Assembly: GCA_009917555.1 (NCBI GenBank)
Contig: QZDX01000016.1
Location: 49,479 to 113,478 of the forward strand
Direction of reading: 5' to 3'
From: a bacterium 1XD21-13
GTDB lineage: Bacteria > Bacillota > Clostridia > Lachnospirales > Lachnospiraceae
DNA: 64,000 nucleotides
The notes beneath the pieces were generated by a model that saw nothing but the letters and a program-made list of their open reading frames with translations, was not told the DNA's origin and made no database searches. Below are positions 44,616 through 53,338 of this stretch, in pieces. Numbering within the stretch: the first letter of the stretch is position 1; each line of letters opens with the position of its first letter. A program made the position numbers and the translations under genes.

Positions 44616-44942
44616 TTAAAACACGAACTGCACCAAAAGCATATAGCAGACGGTACCCCCTGCGATGGAAATCAGCATCTGCCGTTTCCAAAGATGGAGC
44701 CCGACTACAGCTGCGATGCTAAAAAGCTCCGGTATCCCATGACTTCCCGTAAATAAGCTCACATTCTTAAGACAGTAAATCACCAGAAGCCCGAACACTG
44801 CTGAGGGGAGGACCCTTCCAAGATACTGAATGTACCTTGGCGCGGGCTTTCCCGCAGGGAAAATCAGAAATGGCAGAAACCTTGTGAGCATGGTTCCCAG
44901 TACGATCATTCCGATGGTTATCATCTGCTCCGTAAATGTCAT
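44616..44942 (-). CDS. azlD: Branched-chain amino acid exporter subunit AzlD
   Basis: A 108-aa small membrane protein with three to four helices, the AzlD partner of Azl[42 protein letters not shown] is typical. AzlCD exports branched-chain amino acids or analogues. Its ATG overlaps the azlC stop by 4 bp. Confidence 0.92.
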   Translation of the reverse strand: MTFTEQMITIGMIVLGTMLTRFLPFLIFPAGKPAPRYIQYLGRVLPSAVFGLLVIYCLKNVSLFTGSHGIPELFSIAAVVGLHLWKRQMLISIAGGTVCYMLLVQFVF

Positions 44943-45649
44943 AGCTCCTCCCCCCGTTTCTCAAGTGGCCTGCGAAGAGCTGTCAGTACCGCAAGAATCA
45001 TGAGCATCCCAGGAATCAGAAAGCGGTCCGCTCCAAAGGCAATAAGGCACAGCAATGTAGCTCCAAGGCCCACAAGGGAGCTTAAGTGCTCCTTATCCTT
45101 CCTCCACTGCTCCATAAAAATCACAACAAACATAGCCGCAATAACAAAGTCCAGGCCCTCCGTATTAAAATGAATCAGAGAGCCGAAAATTCCCCCGAGG
45201 GTCGCCCCGAGAAACCAGTAAAAATGATTCAAAAGGGTCACAAAAAACATAAACCAACCCCTGTCAACCCCATCGGGAATCCTGGCCGTATAATTGATGG
45301 AAAAGCTCTCATCGCACATGCCGAAAATCAGATAAAAGTCCTTCCACCCATTTCCCCGGTACTTCTCCAGCATAGACAGCCCGTAAAACAAATGCCTGGC
45401 ATTGATCATCAGCGTCACAGCCAGAGCCTGCAGGGGATGGAATGCCCCAAGGAGCAGATTTACCGCCACAAACTCCACAGATCCGGCAAAAATCGTCAAG
45501 CTCATAAGCATGGGATACCAAAAGGGAAAGCCCGACACATTCATATAGATCCCGTAGGTCATCCCCAGAAACCAGAAGCCGGCAAAAATGGGAATCGTAT
45601 GGGGAAATGCGGCCTTCAAGGCGCCCTTCCATTTCTTCTCTCGTGACAT
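44939..45649 (-). CDS. azlC: Branched-chain amino acid exporter subunit AzlC
   Basis: A 236-aa permease with about seven helices. Blocks are [66 protein letters not shown] and [12 protein letters not shown]. With AzlD it exports branched-chain amino acids. The start MSREKKWKG was chosen for its GTAGGGGG site, 11 bp after the NSS transporter stop; the frame is open further into that gene. Likely operon: NSS transporter-azlC-azlD. Confidence 0.92.
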   Translation of the reverse strand: MSREKKWKGALKAAFPHTIPIFAGFWFLGMTYGIYMNVSGFPFWYPMLMSLTIFAGSVEFVAVNLLLGAFHPLQALAVTLMINARHLFYGLSMLEKYRGNGWKDFYLIFGMCDESFSINYTARIPDGVDRGWFMFFVTLLNHFYWFLGATLGGIFGSLIHFNTEGLDFVIAAMFVVIFMEQWRKDKEHLSSLVGLGATLLCLIAFGADRFLIPGMLMILAVLTALRRPLEKRGEEL

Positions 45650-45660
45650 GGCATAGCCCC

Positions 45661-47058
45661 CTACATGGAAATCCATCCAAGAACGCTTGCAATGGAGCTC
45701 AAAAGGATGACCGCAATACAAACGGGAGCCAGATACCGCATAAACAGGTTGTACATACCCTTACGCCGAAAACGGGAGGACTGCTCCACCTCCTTTGCAA
45801 TCCGGTCAAGGCCCACCACCCGGGTAACCAGAAAGCAGGTTGCCAGTGCCGCCACAGGCATCATCAAAGAATTGGTCAGGAAATCAAAAAAGTCAAGGAC
45901 TGACATTCCGAGAATCTTCACAAAATCCAGCACCCCAAAGCCAAGGGCCGAGGCCGATCCAAAGACAAGTATAATGGCTCCCATCAGTAAAGTGGACTTG
46001 TGTCGGCTCCATCCCAGCTGATCCTCAAAGGTGGACACGCCGGACTCCGCCAGGGAAATAGCGCTGGTAAGGGCTGCAAGCAGGACCAAAAGAAAGAACA
46101 TGATCCCCGCCCCGGTGCCAAAGCCCATGCTGGCAAATACCTTGGGAATGGTAATAAACATCAGCGACGGACCAGCCTGCAAGGTATCCGGGTCTCCGCC
46201 GGAGAACGCAAACACCGCCGGAATGATCATCAGACCTGCAAGCATGGCAATGGCCGTATCAAAAATCTCCACCTGGTTGGTGGACCTTTCAATATCAACA
46301 TCTTCCTTAATATAGGAACCATAGGTATACAAAATTCCCATGGCAATGGATAGAGAGTAGAACATCTGCCCCATGGCTGCCACCACGGTCATCCAGGAGA
46401 AGTCCTCCAGCTTGGGAACCAGAAAATACTTGACGCCCTCAAGGGCTCCCGGACGGGTCATGGAATAGATTGCCACAAAGACGGCCAGCACAATCAGAAG
46501 CGGCATCATGACCTTGGAGACACGCTCCACCCCCTGCTTCACGCCTGCGAAGAGAACTGCCAGAACCGCTAGGCTAAAGAGAAGGAACCAAAGCTCCGCC
46601 GAGAATCCATTTCCAATAAAGGCGGTAAAATAGTCCTGCTCCGCAAGACCGGCCGTATTGCCCTTAAGATATTCAAAGAGATATTTTACTACCCAGCCGC
46701 CGATAACGCTGTAGTAGGGCACAATCAGCATGGGGATCACCGCATTTACCCAGCCTCCAAACCGAAAAGCCAGACCCTTGCCAAAGGCTCCAAAGGCTCC
46801 CACCGGACTTTTTTTCGTCATACGCCCAAGAGCCGTCTCCGATACAATTAACGCATAGCCAAAGGTGAGCATCAGAATCAGATACACCAGAAGAAAGATG
46901 CCTCCCCCATACTTTGCCGCCAGATAGGGAAAGCGCCAGATATTGCCAAGACCTACGGCCGACCCGGCAACTGCCAGCACGTAGCCCATCTTTCCTGAAA
47001 AGCTGCTGCGGGATCTGCCCACATGCAGCAACGCTCCTGTGTTTCCACCTTCTCTCAT
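45661..47058 (-). CDS. Sodium-dependent NSS-family amino acid transporter
   Basis: A 465-aa protein of the neurotransmitter:sodium symporter family (MhsT/LeuT/TnaT-like). The unwound first helix with sodium and substrate contacts reads YVLAVAGSAVGLGNIWRFPYL, followed by KYGGGIFLLVYL. Further text (GTGAGIMFFLLVLLAALTSAISLAESGVSTFED) fits helix 8. It imports a neutral or aromatic/branched amino acid with Na+. Its position next to azlCD suggests linked uptake and export of the same amino acid class (inference). Confidence 0.93.
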   Translation of the reverse strand: MREGGNTGALLHVGRSRSSFSGKMGYVLAVAGSAVGLGNIWRFPYLAAKYGGGIFLLVYLILMLTFGYALIVSETALGRMTKKSPVGAFGAFGKGLAFRFGGWVNAVIPMLIVPYYSVIGGWVVKYLFEYLKGNTAGLAEQDYFTAFIGNGFSAELWFLLFSLAVLAVLFAGVKQGVERVSKVMMPLLIVLAVFVAIYSMTRPGALEGVKYFLVPKLEDFSWMTVVAAMGQMFYSLSIAMGILYTYGSYIKEDVDIERSTNQVEIFDTAIAMLAGLMIIPAVFAFSGGDPDTLQAGPSLMFITIPKVFASMGFGTGAGIMFFLLVLLAALTSAISLAESGVSTFEDQLGWSRHKSTLLMGAIILVFGSASALGFGVLDFVKILGMSVLDFFDFLTNSLMMPVAALATCFLVTRVVGLDRIAKEVEQSSRFRRKGMYNLFMRYLAPVCIAVILLSSIASVLGWISM

Positions 47059-47248
47059 TTTTGTCCTCCTTGTATTTCTTACTTATATTCATCCGTACCT
47101 TTTTATTTCTCTGTCAAAAAGATAACACCGTGTCATTCTATTGTATCGGAGCCAGGGGATGAACGCAAGCTTTTTAGGAGTTTTCTCATAAATGTCAAAT
47201 TGTGTCTGCATGTACATTATTTCATTGAAAAACAGTAAAATGTTTTCC

Positions 47249-47713
47249 TCAGGAAATGCTCAGCATACGAATCTGTGAGGGATGAAAGCCGTCATTTCCA
47301 AACTCTCCCTTCATATCCAGGGTCATATGAAGCTCCAGATCCTCAAAGCTTCCTTCTCTCTCCTGACTTTCCCCTCCGTCGCCGGAAATGGTTTTCACAT
47401 AGAACTTTGTATCCTCCGTATAAATAACCGGTATGAGATCCGAATCCTTAAGCTTTGCATTGGATGAGGGACTGCTGCTGCTTAAGGAGCCATCCTCCTG
47501 AACCTTGACCTTGCATTTCGCCACATACAGCTCCCCCTCCTCCAGCTTCCATACCTTTCCCCGAAAATCCGCGTCAATAGCCTCAGCTGTCTCCGCATCC
47601 AGGACCGTCCAGGCCGACTTTCCCACGCAGCCGGTTAATGCCAGACATAAGATACATACCAGGCTCATCAGAAGGGCCGTACCTTTTACTCCATTTTTCT
47701 TGTTGCTTTTCAA
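47249..47713 (-). CDS. Putative lipoprotein
   Basis: A protein of about 154 aa with a basic N terminus, a hydrophobic segment and an ALTGC lipobox, then a compact domain (YVAKCKVKVQEDGS, IPVIYTEDTKFYVKTI) not recognised. The TTG start was preferred because GGAGG lies eight bases upstream; an ATG five codons earlier (47728) overlaps that site and has only a weak one of its own. It stands alone between the NSS transporter and the iron locus. The 240 bases upstream to the FeoB partner hold no gene that I see. Confidence 0.7.
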   Translation of the reverse strand: MKSNKKNGVKGTALLMSLVCILCLALTGCVGKSAWTVLDAETAEAIDADFRGKVWKLEEGELYVAKCKVKVQEDGSLSSSSPSSNAKLKDSDLIPVIYTEDTKFYVKTISGDGGESQEREGSFEDLELHMTLDMKGEFGNDGFHPSQIRMLSIS

Positions 47714-47968
47714 AATTCTTTCCTCCATTTCCAGTTCTCTCTGCCCTATAGAAGCATATAAGCATCACACACATGCCTCTGCCCTTAGGACTAGTGAACT
47801 TTATGTGATACAAATGTGATTATAATGGACGAATCTGGAAATTATCTCTAAAAAGAATATTTATAAAGCATCTATGATGGCCCCTTTATGGCATATAAAA
47901 TCATACAAATATAACACCTTCCAAAGGTCTGCGGGCTTATTTTGCGGCATCCCCTCACAGCATAGAAC

Positions 47969-48124
47969 TTAATCACTCTCTTTTTTACCACAGCATGAGC
48001 TTCCGCTGCACCCGGAGCAGCCGCACCCACAGGATGATCCCCCTCGTTTCTTATTCCGTATCATATAACCAATACTTCCCGCAAGGCACAAGCCTAAAAT
48101 AACAATTACGATCATATCTGCCAT
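47969..48124 (-). CDS. FeoB-associated Cys-rich membrane protein
   Basis: A 51-aa protein: MADMIVIVILGLCLAGSIGY forms one membrane helix, followed by a basic KKRGGS segment and a Cys/Gly-rich tail CGCGCSGC and CC (eight Cys in all counting the helix). Small FeoB-associated Cys-rich proteins with this design occur directly downstream of feoB in many Firmicutes; some are thought to replace FeoC. GGCAGTAGAAA precedes the ATG, about 190 bp after feoB. Role in ferrous iron handling is inferred from position and family. Confidence 0.85.
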   Translation of the reverse strand: MADMIVIVILGLCLAGSIGYMIRNKKRGGSSCGCGCSGCSGSSCCGKKESD

Positions 48125-48310
48125 TTTCTACTGCCTCTCTTTCTGATTCATCATTTTAATTCATCATTCACAAAAAACATCTCTAAAGTCTCTATAATAA
48201 ACTGTTTCCAAAAACACTCCGGTTCTTACACTTCCTGCACAGGAAAAACAAATGCCTCCTTCCAAGCCATTTGTTTTCCCCATTTCCAATCCTATTCTAC
48301 TACATCATTC

Positions 48311-50503
48311 CTACAAAAACAATCCGCCTACTACATTTACCAGAAGTGCTACTACATAAGCTGTGACCATCTGTACAGCTACGGCCTTGCCGGTCTCTTT
48401 CCATGTCTTCAGTTCCCGCTTCATGGCACCTACGGCTGCAAAACAGGGCATACACAGCAGGTTAAATACCATATAAGCATAGGCTGCTGCTTTTGTCTTA
48501 ATGTCATCTTTCATATGAGGCAGGGCATTTTCATCACCGCCCTCAAAAAGAACACCCTCAGAGTAAATGTCTCCTGCGGCTTCCGCATCGTACTCACCGT
48601 CTTCAAAGCCAAGCTCTTCCAGCTCCTCCGAACTATACTGGGCGAAATATTCCTCCAGATATTCATCCGTCACGTCCTCGTCATAGAGCTGGGCAAAGGT
48701 TACGACTACATTTTCCTTGGCAATCCAGCCGGTTACCACACCCACCGCCGGACGCCACTCGCCAAATCCCAGAGGCTTGAAAATGGGAGCAATCACATTT
48801 CCGATGGATGCCATAAAGCTGTCGTTCATCTCGCACATAACACTTCCGTCTTCACTCTCGGCCGCATTAGTTCCATTGAAAGAATCGAAATTGAAGCCGG
48901 ACAGGAACCATATAAGAATGGTGGATACGAAAATAACGGTTCCGGCCTTTACCGCAAAGCCCTTTACCTTTTCCCATCCATGGATAAGGATGCTCTTAAG
49001 GGTCGGAATACGATACTGAGGCAACTCCATAATAAAGTTGGAGGCTCCATCCTTGTATACAAATTTATTTAACAGCAATGATACAATTATCGCTACTACG
49101 ATACTGAATATATATAAGGAATAGGTTACTAATGTCTGGTTGCTGTCTACAAACAGAGTGGATACAAACAGGGCAAAAATGGGAAGCTTTGCACCGCAGG
49201 GCATAAAGCCTGCCAAAATGGTAGTTATCTTTCTATCCTTCTCGGATTCCAGTGTACGGGTTGCCATAACAGCCGGAACGCTGCAGCCGAAGCCCTGAAG
49301 CAGCGGGATAAAGGAACGTCCGGACAGTCCGAAGCGGCGGAAGATTCGATCCAGTACAAATGCAATTCTTGCCATGTAACCGCAGTCCTCCAGGAAAGAA
49401 ATCAGGATGTACAGCACCAATACCAGGGGAATAAAACCAAGGATTGCCCCAAGTCCTTCCATAATACCGTCAACTACCAAAGAGTATACCCAGGGGGAGG
49501 CTCCTCCTACAAGACCGGCTACCAGATCGGTAAGCCACCCCCAGATGGATTCTACGATACCAGCCAGCCAGATTCCCGGGCTGTTGATTCCGAGAAACAG
49601 GAAGTTCTCACTGTTGGTGCAGGCAAACAGCAGATACATGACGACCGCAAAGATGGGTAAGGCCAGTATTCGGTTGGTGAGAATCTTATCCAGCTTGTCA
49701 GATTTTGTCTCCACATGGCCCGTGGTTCCTTTCTTTACCGCATCCTTTACGACCTTTGCTATGTACTGATAACGCTGATCCGCCACGGCTGCTTCCAGAT
49801 CCGCTCCCGATCCGTAGGCCTTTTCCGCAACCTCACCTACCCGTTTCTTCAGTTCCTCTGTTACCTGTCCTGCAATATTTTCATCATTTTCCAAAAGCTT
49901 GATGGCTTTCCACTGACTGTCAGTCTCACCTGCATCATCCAAAAGCTTCTTTGCATCATCTATGGTTCCCTGAAGCTTTTCATCGAAAACAGGCAACTTT
50001 TTGGGTGTTTTCTTTCCTTTTGCCACTTCTACGGCTTCAGCCATCAGTTCCAGAATCCCTTTACCATTACGGGCTACGATAGGAACTACCGGCACACCGA
50101 AAATCTCCGAAAGCTTCTCTGCCCCTATCTTGTCGCCTCTGGCTTCTACCTCATCCATCATGTTCAGGGCAATGACAGTAGGAACCCCTGTTTCCAGGAT
50201 CTGCAGGGTCAGGTACAAGTTACGCTCAATGCTGGTTCCATCTACAATATCAATGACCGCATCAGGTTTTTCCTTTACGATGTAATCTCGTGCAATGATT
50301 TCCTCTGCGGAATAAGGGGACAGGGAGTAGGTTCCCGGAAGATCCATGATGTTAATCCCTTTGTCCTTTTTGTAGGTTCCCTCTTTCTTGTCTACGGTTA
50401 CTCCCGGCCAGTTTCCTACCCGCTGCCTGGAACCGGTCAGGTCGTTGAATAAGGTTGTTTTGCCGCAGTTCGGATTGCCTGCAAGCGCAATGGTGTATGA
50501 CAT
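48311..50503 (-). CDS. feoB: Ferrous iron transporter GTPase FeoB
   Basis: A 730-aa protein with an N-terminal G domain (GNPNCGKTTLFNDLTG P-loop at 8-23, DLPGTYSL G3, NMMDE G4), a helical GDI-like segment, and a membrane domain with two Gate repeats (LQGFGCSVPAVMATRTLES is diagnostic). It imports Fe(II) across the membrane. A long acidic insertion (about 605-660) carries the periplasmic-facing text. feoA genes lie upstream and the Cys-rich partner downstream. Two TTAG-N6-CTAA-like operators lie in its 126-bp leader. Confidence 0.96.
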   Translation of the reverse strand: MSYTIALAGNPNCGKTTLFNDLTGSRQRVGNWPGVTVDKKEGTYKKDKGINIMDLPGTYSLSPYSAEEIIARDYIVKEKPDAVIDIVDGTSIERNLYLTLQILETGVPTVIALNMMDEVEARGDKIGAEKLSEIFGVPVVPIVARNGKGILELMAEAVEVAKGKKTPKKLPVFDEKLQGTIDDAKKLLDDAGETDSQWKAIKLLENDENIAGQVTEELKKRVGEVAEKAYGSGADLEAAVADQRYQYIAKVVKDAVKKGTTGHVETKSDKLDKILTNRILALPIFAVVMYLLFACTNSENFLFLGINSPGIWLAGIVESIWGWLTDLVAGLVGGASPWVYSLVVDGIMEGLGAILGFIPLVLVLYILISFLEDCGYMARIAFVLDRIFRRFGLSGRSFIPLLQGFGCSVPAVMATRTLESEKDRKITTILAGFMPCGAKLPIFALFVSTLFVDSNQTLVTYSLYIFSIVVAIIVSLLLNKFVYKDGASNFIMELPQYRIPTLKSILIHGWEKVKGFAVKAGTVIFVSTILIWFLSGFNFDSFNGTNAAESEDGSVMCEMNDSFMASIGNVIAPIFKPLGFGEWRPAVGVVTGWIAKENVVVTFAQLYDEDVTDEYLEEYFAQYSSEELEELGFEDGEYDAEAAGDIYSEGVLFEGGDENALPHMKDDIKTKAAAYAYMVFNLLCMPCFAAVGAMKRELKTWKETGKAVAVQMVTAYVVALLVNVVGGLFL

Positions 50504-50543
50504 TTCTTACTCCTCCACTCGTTTCTGTTGTCGGCAGTTTTTG

Positions 50544-50593
50544 TTAGGATCTGCTAACCATTTTTCTTATTTTAAGGAGTTACAATCAGCTAA
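50544..50593 (-). promoter_or_regulatory. Two TTAG-N6-CTAA-type operators ahead of feoB
   Basis: TTAGGATCTGCTAA (50544-50557) and TTACAATCAGCTAA (50580-50593, one base off) have the half-sites TTAG and CTAA at six-base spacing, as in DtxR/IdeR-like metal-regulator boxes. The second is embedded in a perfect 9-bp inverted repeat AAGGAGTTA/TAACTCCTT (50574-50582, 50591-50599). The same operator form recurs at 51487 and 51521. Confidence 0.65.
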
Positions 50594-50629
50594 CTCCTTG
50601 TCAAAAAAAAGATTCAATTTGCCCGGGCT

Positions 50630-50851
50630 TTAAGCCTGAACTTCGATTCGTGCGGCTTCTTCTTTTCTTAAGCTTAACTCATAGCCACGCACGTTGATCT
50701 CCACCGGATCTCCCAAGGGGGCAACCTTGATGACTTTTACGTCTACGCCCGGAGTGATTCCCATGTCCATGATTCTCCTTTTTAAAGGACCACTCTCACC
50801 GATGGACACTACCTTTCCGGACTGTCCCGGCTTCATTTCTTTCAATGTCAT
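50630..50851 (-). CDS. feoA: FeoA-domain protein (second copy)
   Basis: A 73-aa SH3-like FeoA protein: GQSGKVVSIGESGPLKRRIMDMGITPGVDVKVIKVAPLGDP is the standard core, ending with SLRKEEAARIEV. FeoA supports FeoB-dependent Fe(II) uptake in the cytosol. It follows another feoA by 24 bp and precedes feoB by 126 bp. Confidence 0.94.
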   Translation of the reverse strand: MTLKEMKPGQSGKVVSIGESGPLKRRIMDMGITPGVDVKVIKVAPLGDPVEINVRGYELSLRKEEAARIEVQA

Positions 50852-50875
50852 GTTTTCTCCTCACTTTCTATTGAC

Positions 50876-51088
50876 TTAAACAACCATAATCCGGGACGCA
50901 AGTCCCCTGTTCAGAGCAATCCTTACACCTTTGACTAAGAGAATCATGCCGCTTGGGTTTTCTCCAATCACCTGAACTCTCTCGCCTTTTACGAAGCCCA
51001 GATCCTGAAGATGTCGTTTTACTTCTTCTTTTCCATGAAATTCTTTAATTTCTCTTGTTTCTCCAACTTCCATCATAGCCAGTGCCAT
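50876..51088 (-). CDS. feoA: FeoA-domain protein (first copy)
   Basis: A 70-aa FeoA protein with a less typical sequence: EVGETREIKEFHGKEEVKRHLQDLGFVKGERVQVIGENPSG then GVRIALNRGLASRIMV. Tandem feoA genes ahead of feoB are common in Clostridia. The ATG was chosen for AAAGGAGTAA; the frame is open 12 codons further. A consensus promoter with a Fur-like box lies directly upstream, so this is the first gene of feoA-feoA-feoB. Confidence 0.92.
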   Translation of the reverse strand: MALAMMEVGETREIKEFHGKEEVKRHLQDLGFVKGERVQVIGENPSGMILLVKGVRIALNRGLASRIMVV

Positions 51089-51135
51089 TTGAATTACTCC
51101 TTTCCAATTGAGAATAGCTATCATTTTCTTTATGT

Positions 51136-51191
51136 ATTATACCACTCTGCATAGGTTTGTCAATACTTTTATTGATAATAATTATCATTAA
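51136..51191 (-). promoter_or_regulatory. Promoter and Fur-like box of the feo operon
   Basis: TTGACA (51158-51163) and TATAAT (51136-51141) are 16 bp apart on the minus strand. Nine bases upstream of the -35 lies TTGATAATAATTATCATTAA (51172-51191), close to the Fur consensus GATAATGATTATCATTATC. Iron-responsive control is inferred. Confidence 0.8.
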
Positions 51192-51475
51192 CAATAGCTT
51201 CCAAGAATCTCTTCCAGGGCCGCTTTACTGCTTGTATGACATCTCACTACTTCAATGTTGTTTCGTTTTGCCTCCTCCATAGCACATTTTACCATCTTAT
51301 GGGAAACCGTATTGGTGAACAGTACGAAAAGATCCGGTTTGCCAACCTGTTTCTTTAGGTCTCCTGTCATTTGGGTAAACACCTTCGCCTTACAGCGATA
51401 GGCTTTACAGATATTCTGATATTGTCGAACCATTCGATCATGTCCTCCGATTATTACAACACTCATGGTCTGCAC
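51188..51475 (-). CDS. DUF2325-domain protein
   Basis: A 95-aa cytosolic protein with the DUF2325 pattern: VVIIGGHDRMVRQYQNICK at the N terminus, LFVLFTNTVSHKMVK in the middle, and NIEVVRCHTSSKAALEEIL at the end. The Rossmann-like fold and conserved His/Asp/Cys residues hint at ligand or metal binding; no function is established. Two TTAG-N6-CTAA operators sit in its promoter region and its 3' end overlaps the feo Fur box, tying it to metal control. Confidence 0.85.
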   Translation of the reverse strand: MQTMSVVIIGGHDRMVRQYQNICKAYRCKAKVFTQMTGDLKKQVGKPDLFVLFTNTVSHKMVKCAMEEAKRNNIEVVRCHTSSKAALEEILGSYC

Positions 51476-51486
51476 CTCCTTTTCAA

Positions 51487-51537
51487 TTAGTAAAAACTAA
51501 CTATTACTTCTGTAAATAGGTTAGTTTTCGCTAACCT
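51487..51537 (-). promoter_or_regulatory. Two TTAG-N6-CTAA operators ahead of the DUF2325 gene
   Basis: TTAGTAAAAACTAA (51487-51500) and TTAGTTTTCGCTAA (51521-51534, within the inverted repeat AGGTTAGTTTTCGCTAACCT) are both exact matches to TTAG-N6-CTAA. They flank the likely promoter region of the gene, so binding would repress it. Confidence 0.65.
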
Positions 51538-51603
51538 TTATCCAAAGCATACCACAATTTCCATTCTTATGCAAGTATTTTTTGTTCTACACAGAATACT
51601 ATT

Positions 51604-51969
51604 CTACAAAATATTGCGTAAAATTCCAAAAAGAATCAAAGCAATTAAAAACACCAGCATCCCAGAAGATTCCCATTTTTTCCAAATCGTTTTTCTGGAA
51701 CACAAATAATTCCCAAGACATTTTATCAAAATCCATCCCAGAAAGGGGCCAAAGCAAAAGATCACCGGATGACTGTGAAAGGCTCCCCGAAAATCTCCCC
51801 TCCCCATTGCCATCAGCATATGGGTGATGCCGCACCCTGGACAACGCAGGCGAAAAACACACCGAAACAGACAGGGAATGCCCGCTCCGGTGTGTCTAAC
51901 AAATTCATAGTATCCAGCAAAAAGCAAAGCTGCCAGTCCCACTTTTCCCAGCCGTCTACGATCTATCAT
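51604..51969 (-). CDS. DUF2752 membrane protein
   Basis: A 121-aa protein with two to three helices and the DUF2752 hallmark FRLRCPGCGITHMLMAMGRGDFRGAFHSHP (the CPGCGxT motif near residue 43). Function unknown. It overlaps nothing but is one base from the DUF4234 gene upstream, forming a pair commonly seen together. Confidence 0.88.
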   Translation of the reverse strand: MIDRRRLGKVGLAALLFAGYYEFVRHTGAGIPCLFRCVFRLRCPGCGITHMLMAMGRGDFRGAFHSHPVIFCFGPFLGWILIKCLGNYLCSRKTIWKKWESSGMLVFLIALILFGILRNIL

Positions 51970-51970
51970 C

Positions 51971-52315
51971 TTAGTCTGCCAGCTTGTTCAGTTCATTCTG
52001 AATCAATGCATAGGCAATAACTCCGCCAAATATATAAAGTATCAGATAAAGAACACCTCCGTTGGAAGCAGGAAGCCCTCTGTTCATCTTTGCCTTATCC
52101 AGCAGTTCACCCCGCTTATATGCCCAGTATAAACCATAAATTCCGCAGGTAACAATAGTAAGTACAAGGGCTAACACACCGGATGTTCCTTCCTCATTTG
52201 CCACCGCATTGGTATCATCTGTCATACATACAAACCAATAAAGGCTGTAAATTCCGCAGGTAATCATTGAAAAAATAATGCAAAGGGCAATATTTCTCTC
52301 CTGCACTGTCCTCAT
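51971..52315 (-). CDS. DUF4234 membrane protein
   Basis: A 114-aa membrane protein with three helices. The duplicated motif ITCGIYSLYWF (about 16-26) and VTCGIYGLYWAYKRG (about 54-68) is typical of DUF4234. Function unknown. The start MRTVQERN was chosen for GAAGGAGG at a good distance; ATGs two codons earlier would be too close. Paired with the DUF2752 gene. Confidence 0.88.
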   Translation of the reverse strand: MRTVQERNIALCIIFSMITCGIYSLYWFVCMTDDTNAVANEEGTSGVLALVLTIVTCGIYGLYWAYKRGELLDKAKMNRGLPASNGGVLYLILYIFGGVIAYALIQNELNKLAD

Positions 52316-52441
52316 AACCATTCCTCCTTCGTATTTCAAACTGTAAAATTTTCTGGCTAATTAAATATACTACTTTTTCCGAAGAAGTTCAATACTAATT
52401 ATATAATTAATATGAGTATTTACTGCAAAATAAACTTTTCC

Positions 52442-53110
52442 CTATATTCTCACATCCACCATCCCAGACCCATGTTCAACAGACTCCCTTGTAATACCAT
52501 CCAGTGCTCCGGCCGGAATGGGGTGTCCAATCTCCCAACTTGGATCCGCTTTTCTTGCCGCATCCAAAAACGCCTGCCGGTAGGAACGCTCGTACTGCTG
52601 CATGGTATACCCTGCCGCCAGGCGATCCTTTTTCGTTACCTTTCGGTACATATTTGTGTATACATCCGATCTCCTTGTGGTATCGCCATTGAGCACGCCG
52701 TTTTCTCTTAAAAATTCCCGTTTGGTCTGCTCAAACATCTCCTCTTTGCTGCTTTCCGGAATGGGAATGATACGCTTCCGGCTGCCTGCATTTTCCTCCG
52801 TCAGAAGAAGTCCGGAAAGTCCGGTGGTTGGATCAATGTAATCCCCGTCCTGATCGTAGCTTTTCATGGAATTCTTGATGCATTGAATGTTTGTATACAT
52901 GGCACCGTTTCCCTTGCTGGCACTCATCATCTCTTTCATGACCGCTTTGAACTGCTTGCTGTTGGTGTCAATTCCCGCTGCCCTTAACTGAGCCTGTACG
53001 GAGCCGCTGTTGATCTGAGACAGCTGAAAGCTGCCGGTAAAATTCGTGCTCCTCTTTGACGTTCCAAGCATATTCTGAAACAAATAGCTGTAATCTATAA
53101 TTCTTGGCAT
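52442..53110 (-). CDS. DUF3879-like protein of unknown function
   Basis: A 222-aa protein starting MPRIIDYSYLFQNMLGTS, without signal peptide. The middle includes KAVMKEMMSASKGNGAMYTNIQCIKNSMKSYDQDGDYIDP and the C terminus YTMQQYERSYRQAFLDAARKADPSWEIGHPIPAGALDGI. From memory this resembles DUF3879, a Lachnospiraceae family; the assignment is uncertain. It stands alone. The 228 bases between it and the ABC permease contain a 45-codon ORF tail that may be gene debris. Confidence 0.6.
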   Translation of the reverse strand: MPRIIDYSYLFQNMLGTSKRSTNFTGSFQLSQINSGSVQAQLRAAGIDTNSKQFKAVMKEMMSASKGNGAMYTNIQCIKNSMKSYDQDGDYIDPTTGLSGLLLTEENAGSRKRIIPIPESSKEEMFEQTKREFLRENGVLNGDTTRRSDVYTNMYRKVTKKDRLAAGYTMQQYERSYRQAFLDAARKADPSWEIGHPIPAGALDGITRESVEHGSGMVDVRI

Positions 53111-53338
53111 GTAAAATCCCCCTTTTCCTTTTTCCCTGGCAAAAATAAATAAAATTCTCTATAATTATATATCGGCAGGCAAAATCGGCTTCATAAGAAT
53201 CTCATCTACAGATCCCAAAGACTTAGCTGTGTTGAAAAGTCCTTTTCCTCAAAGGTACTCAGATGCTCAAATATCCGTTCATTATTATGGACTAATCCTG
53301 GAAACAGGCGGTCCAACTGCCTGTAAAATATCCTGTGT

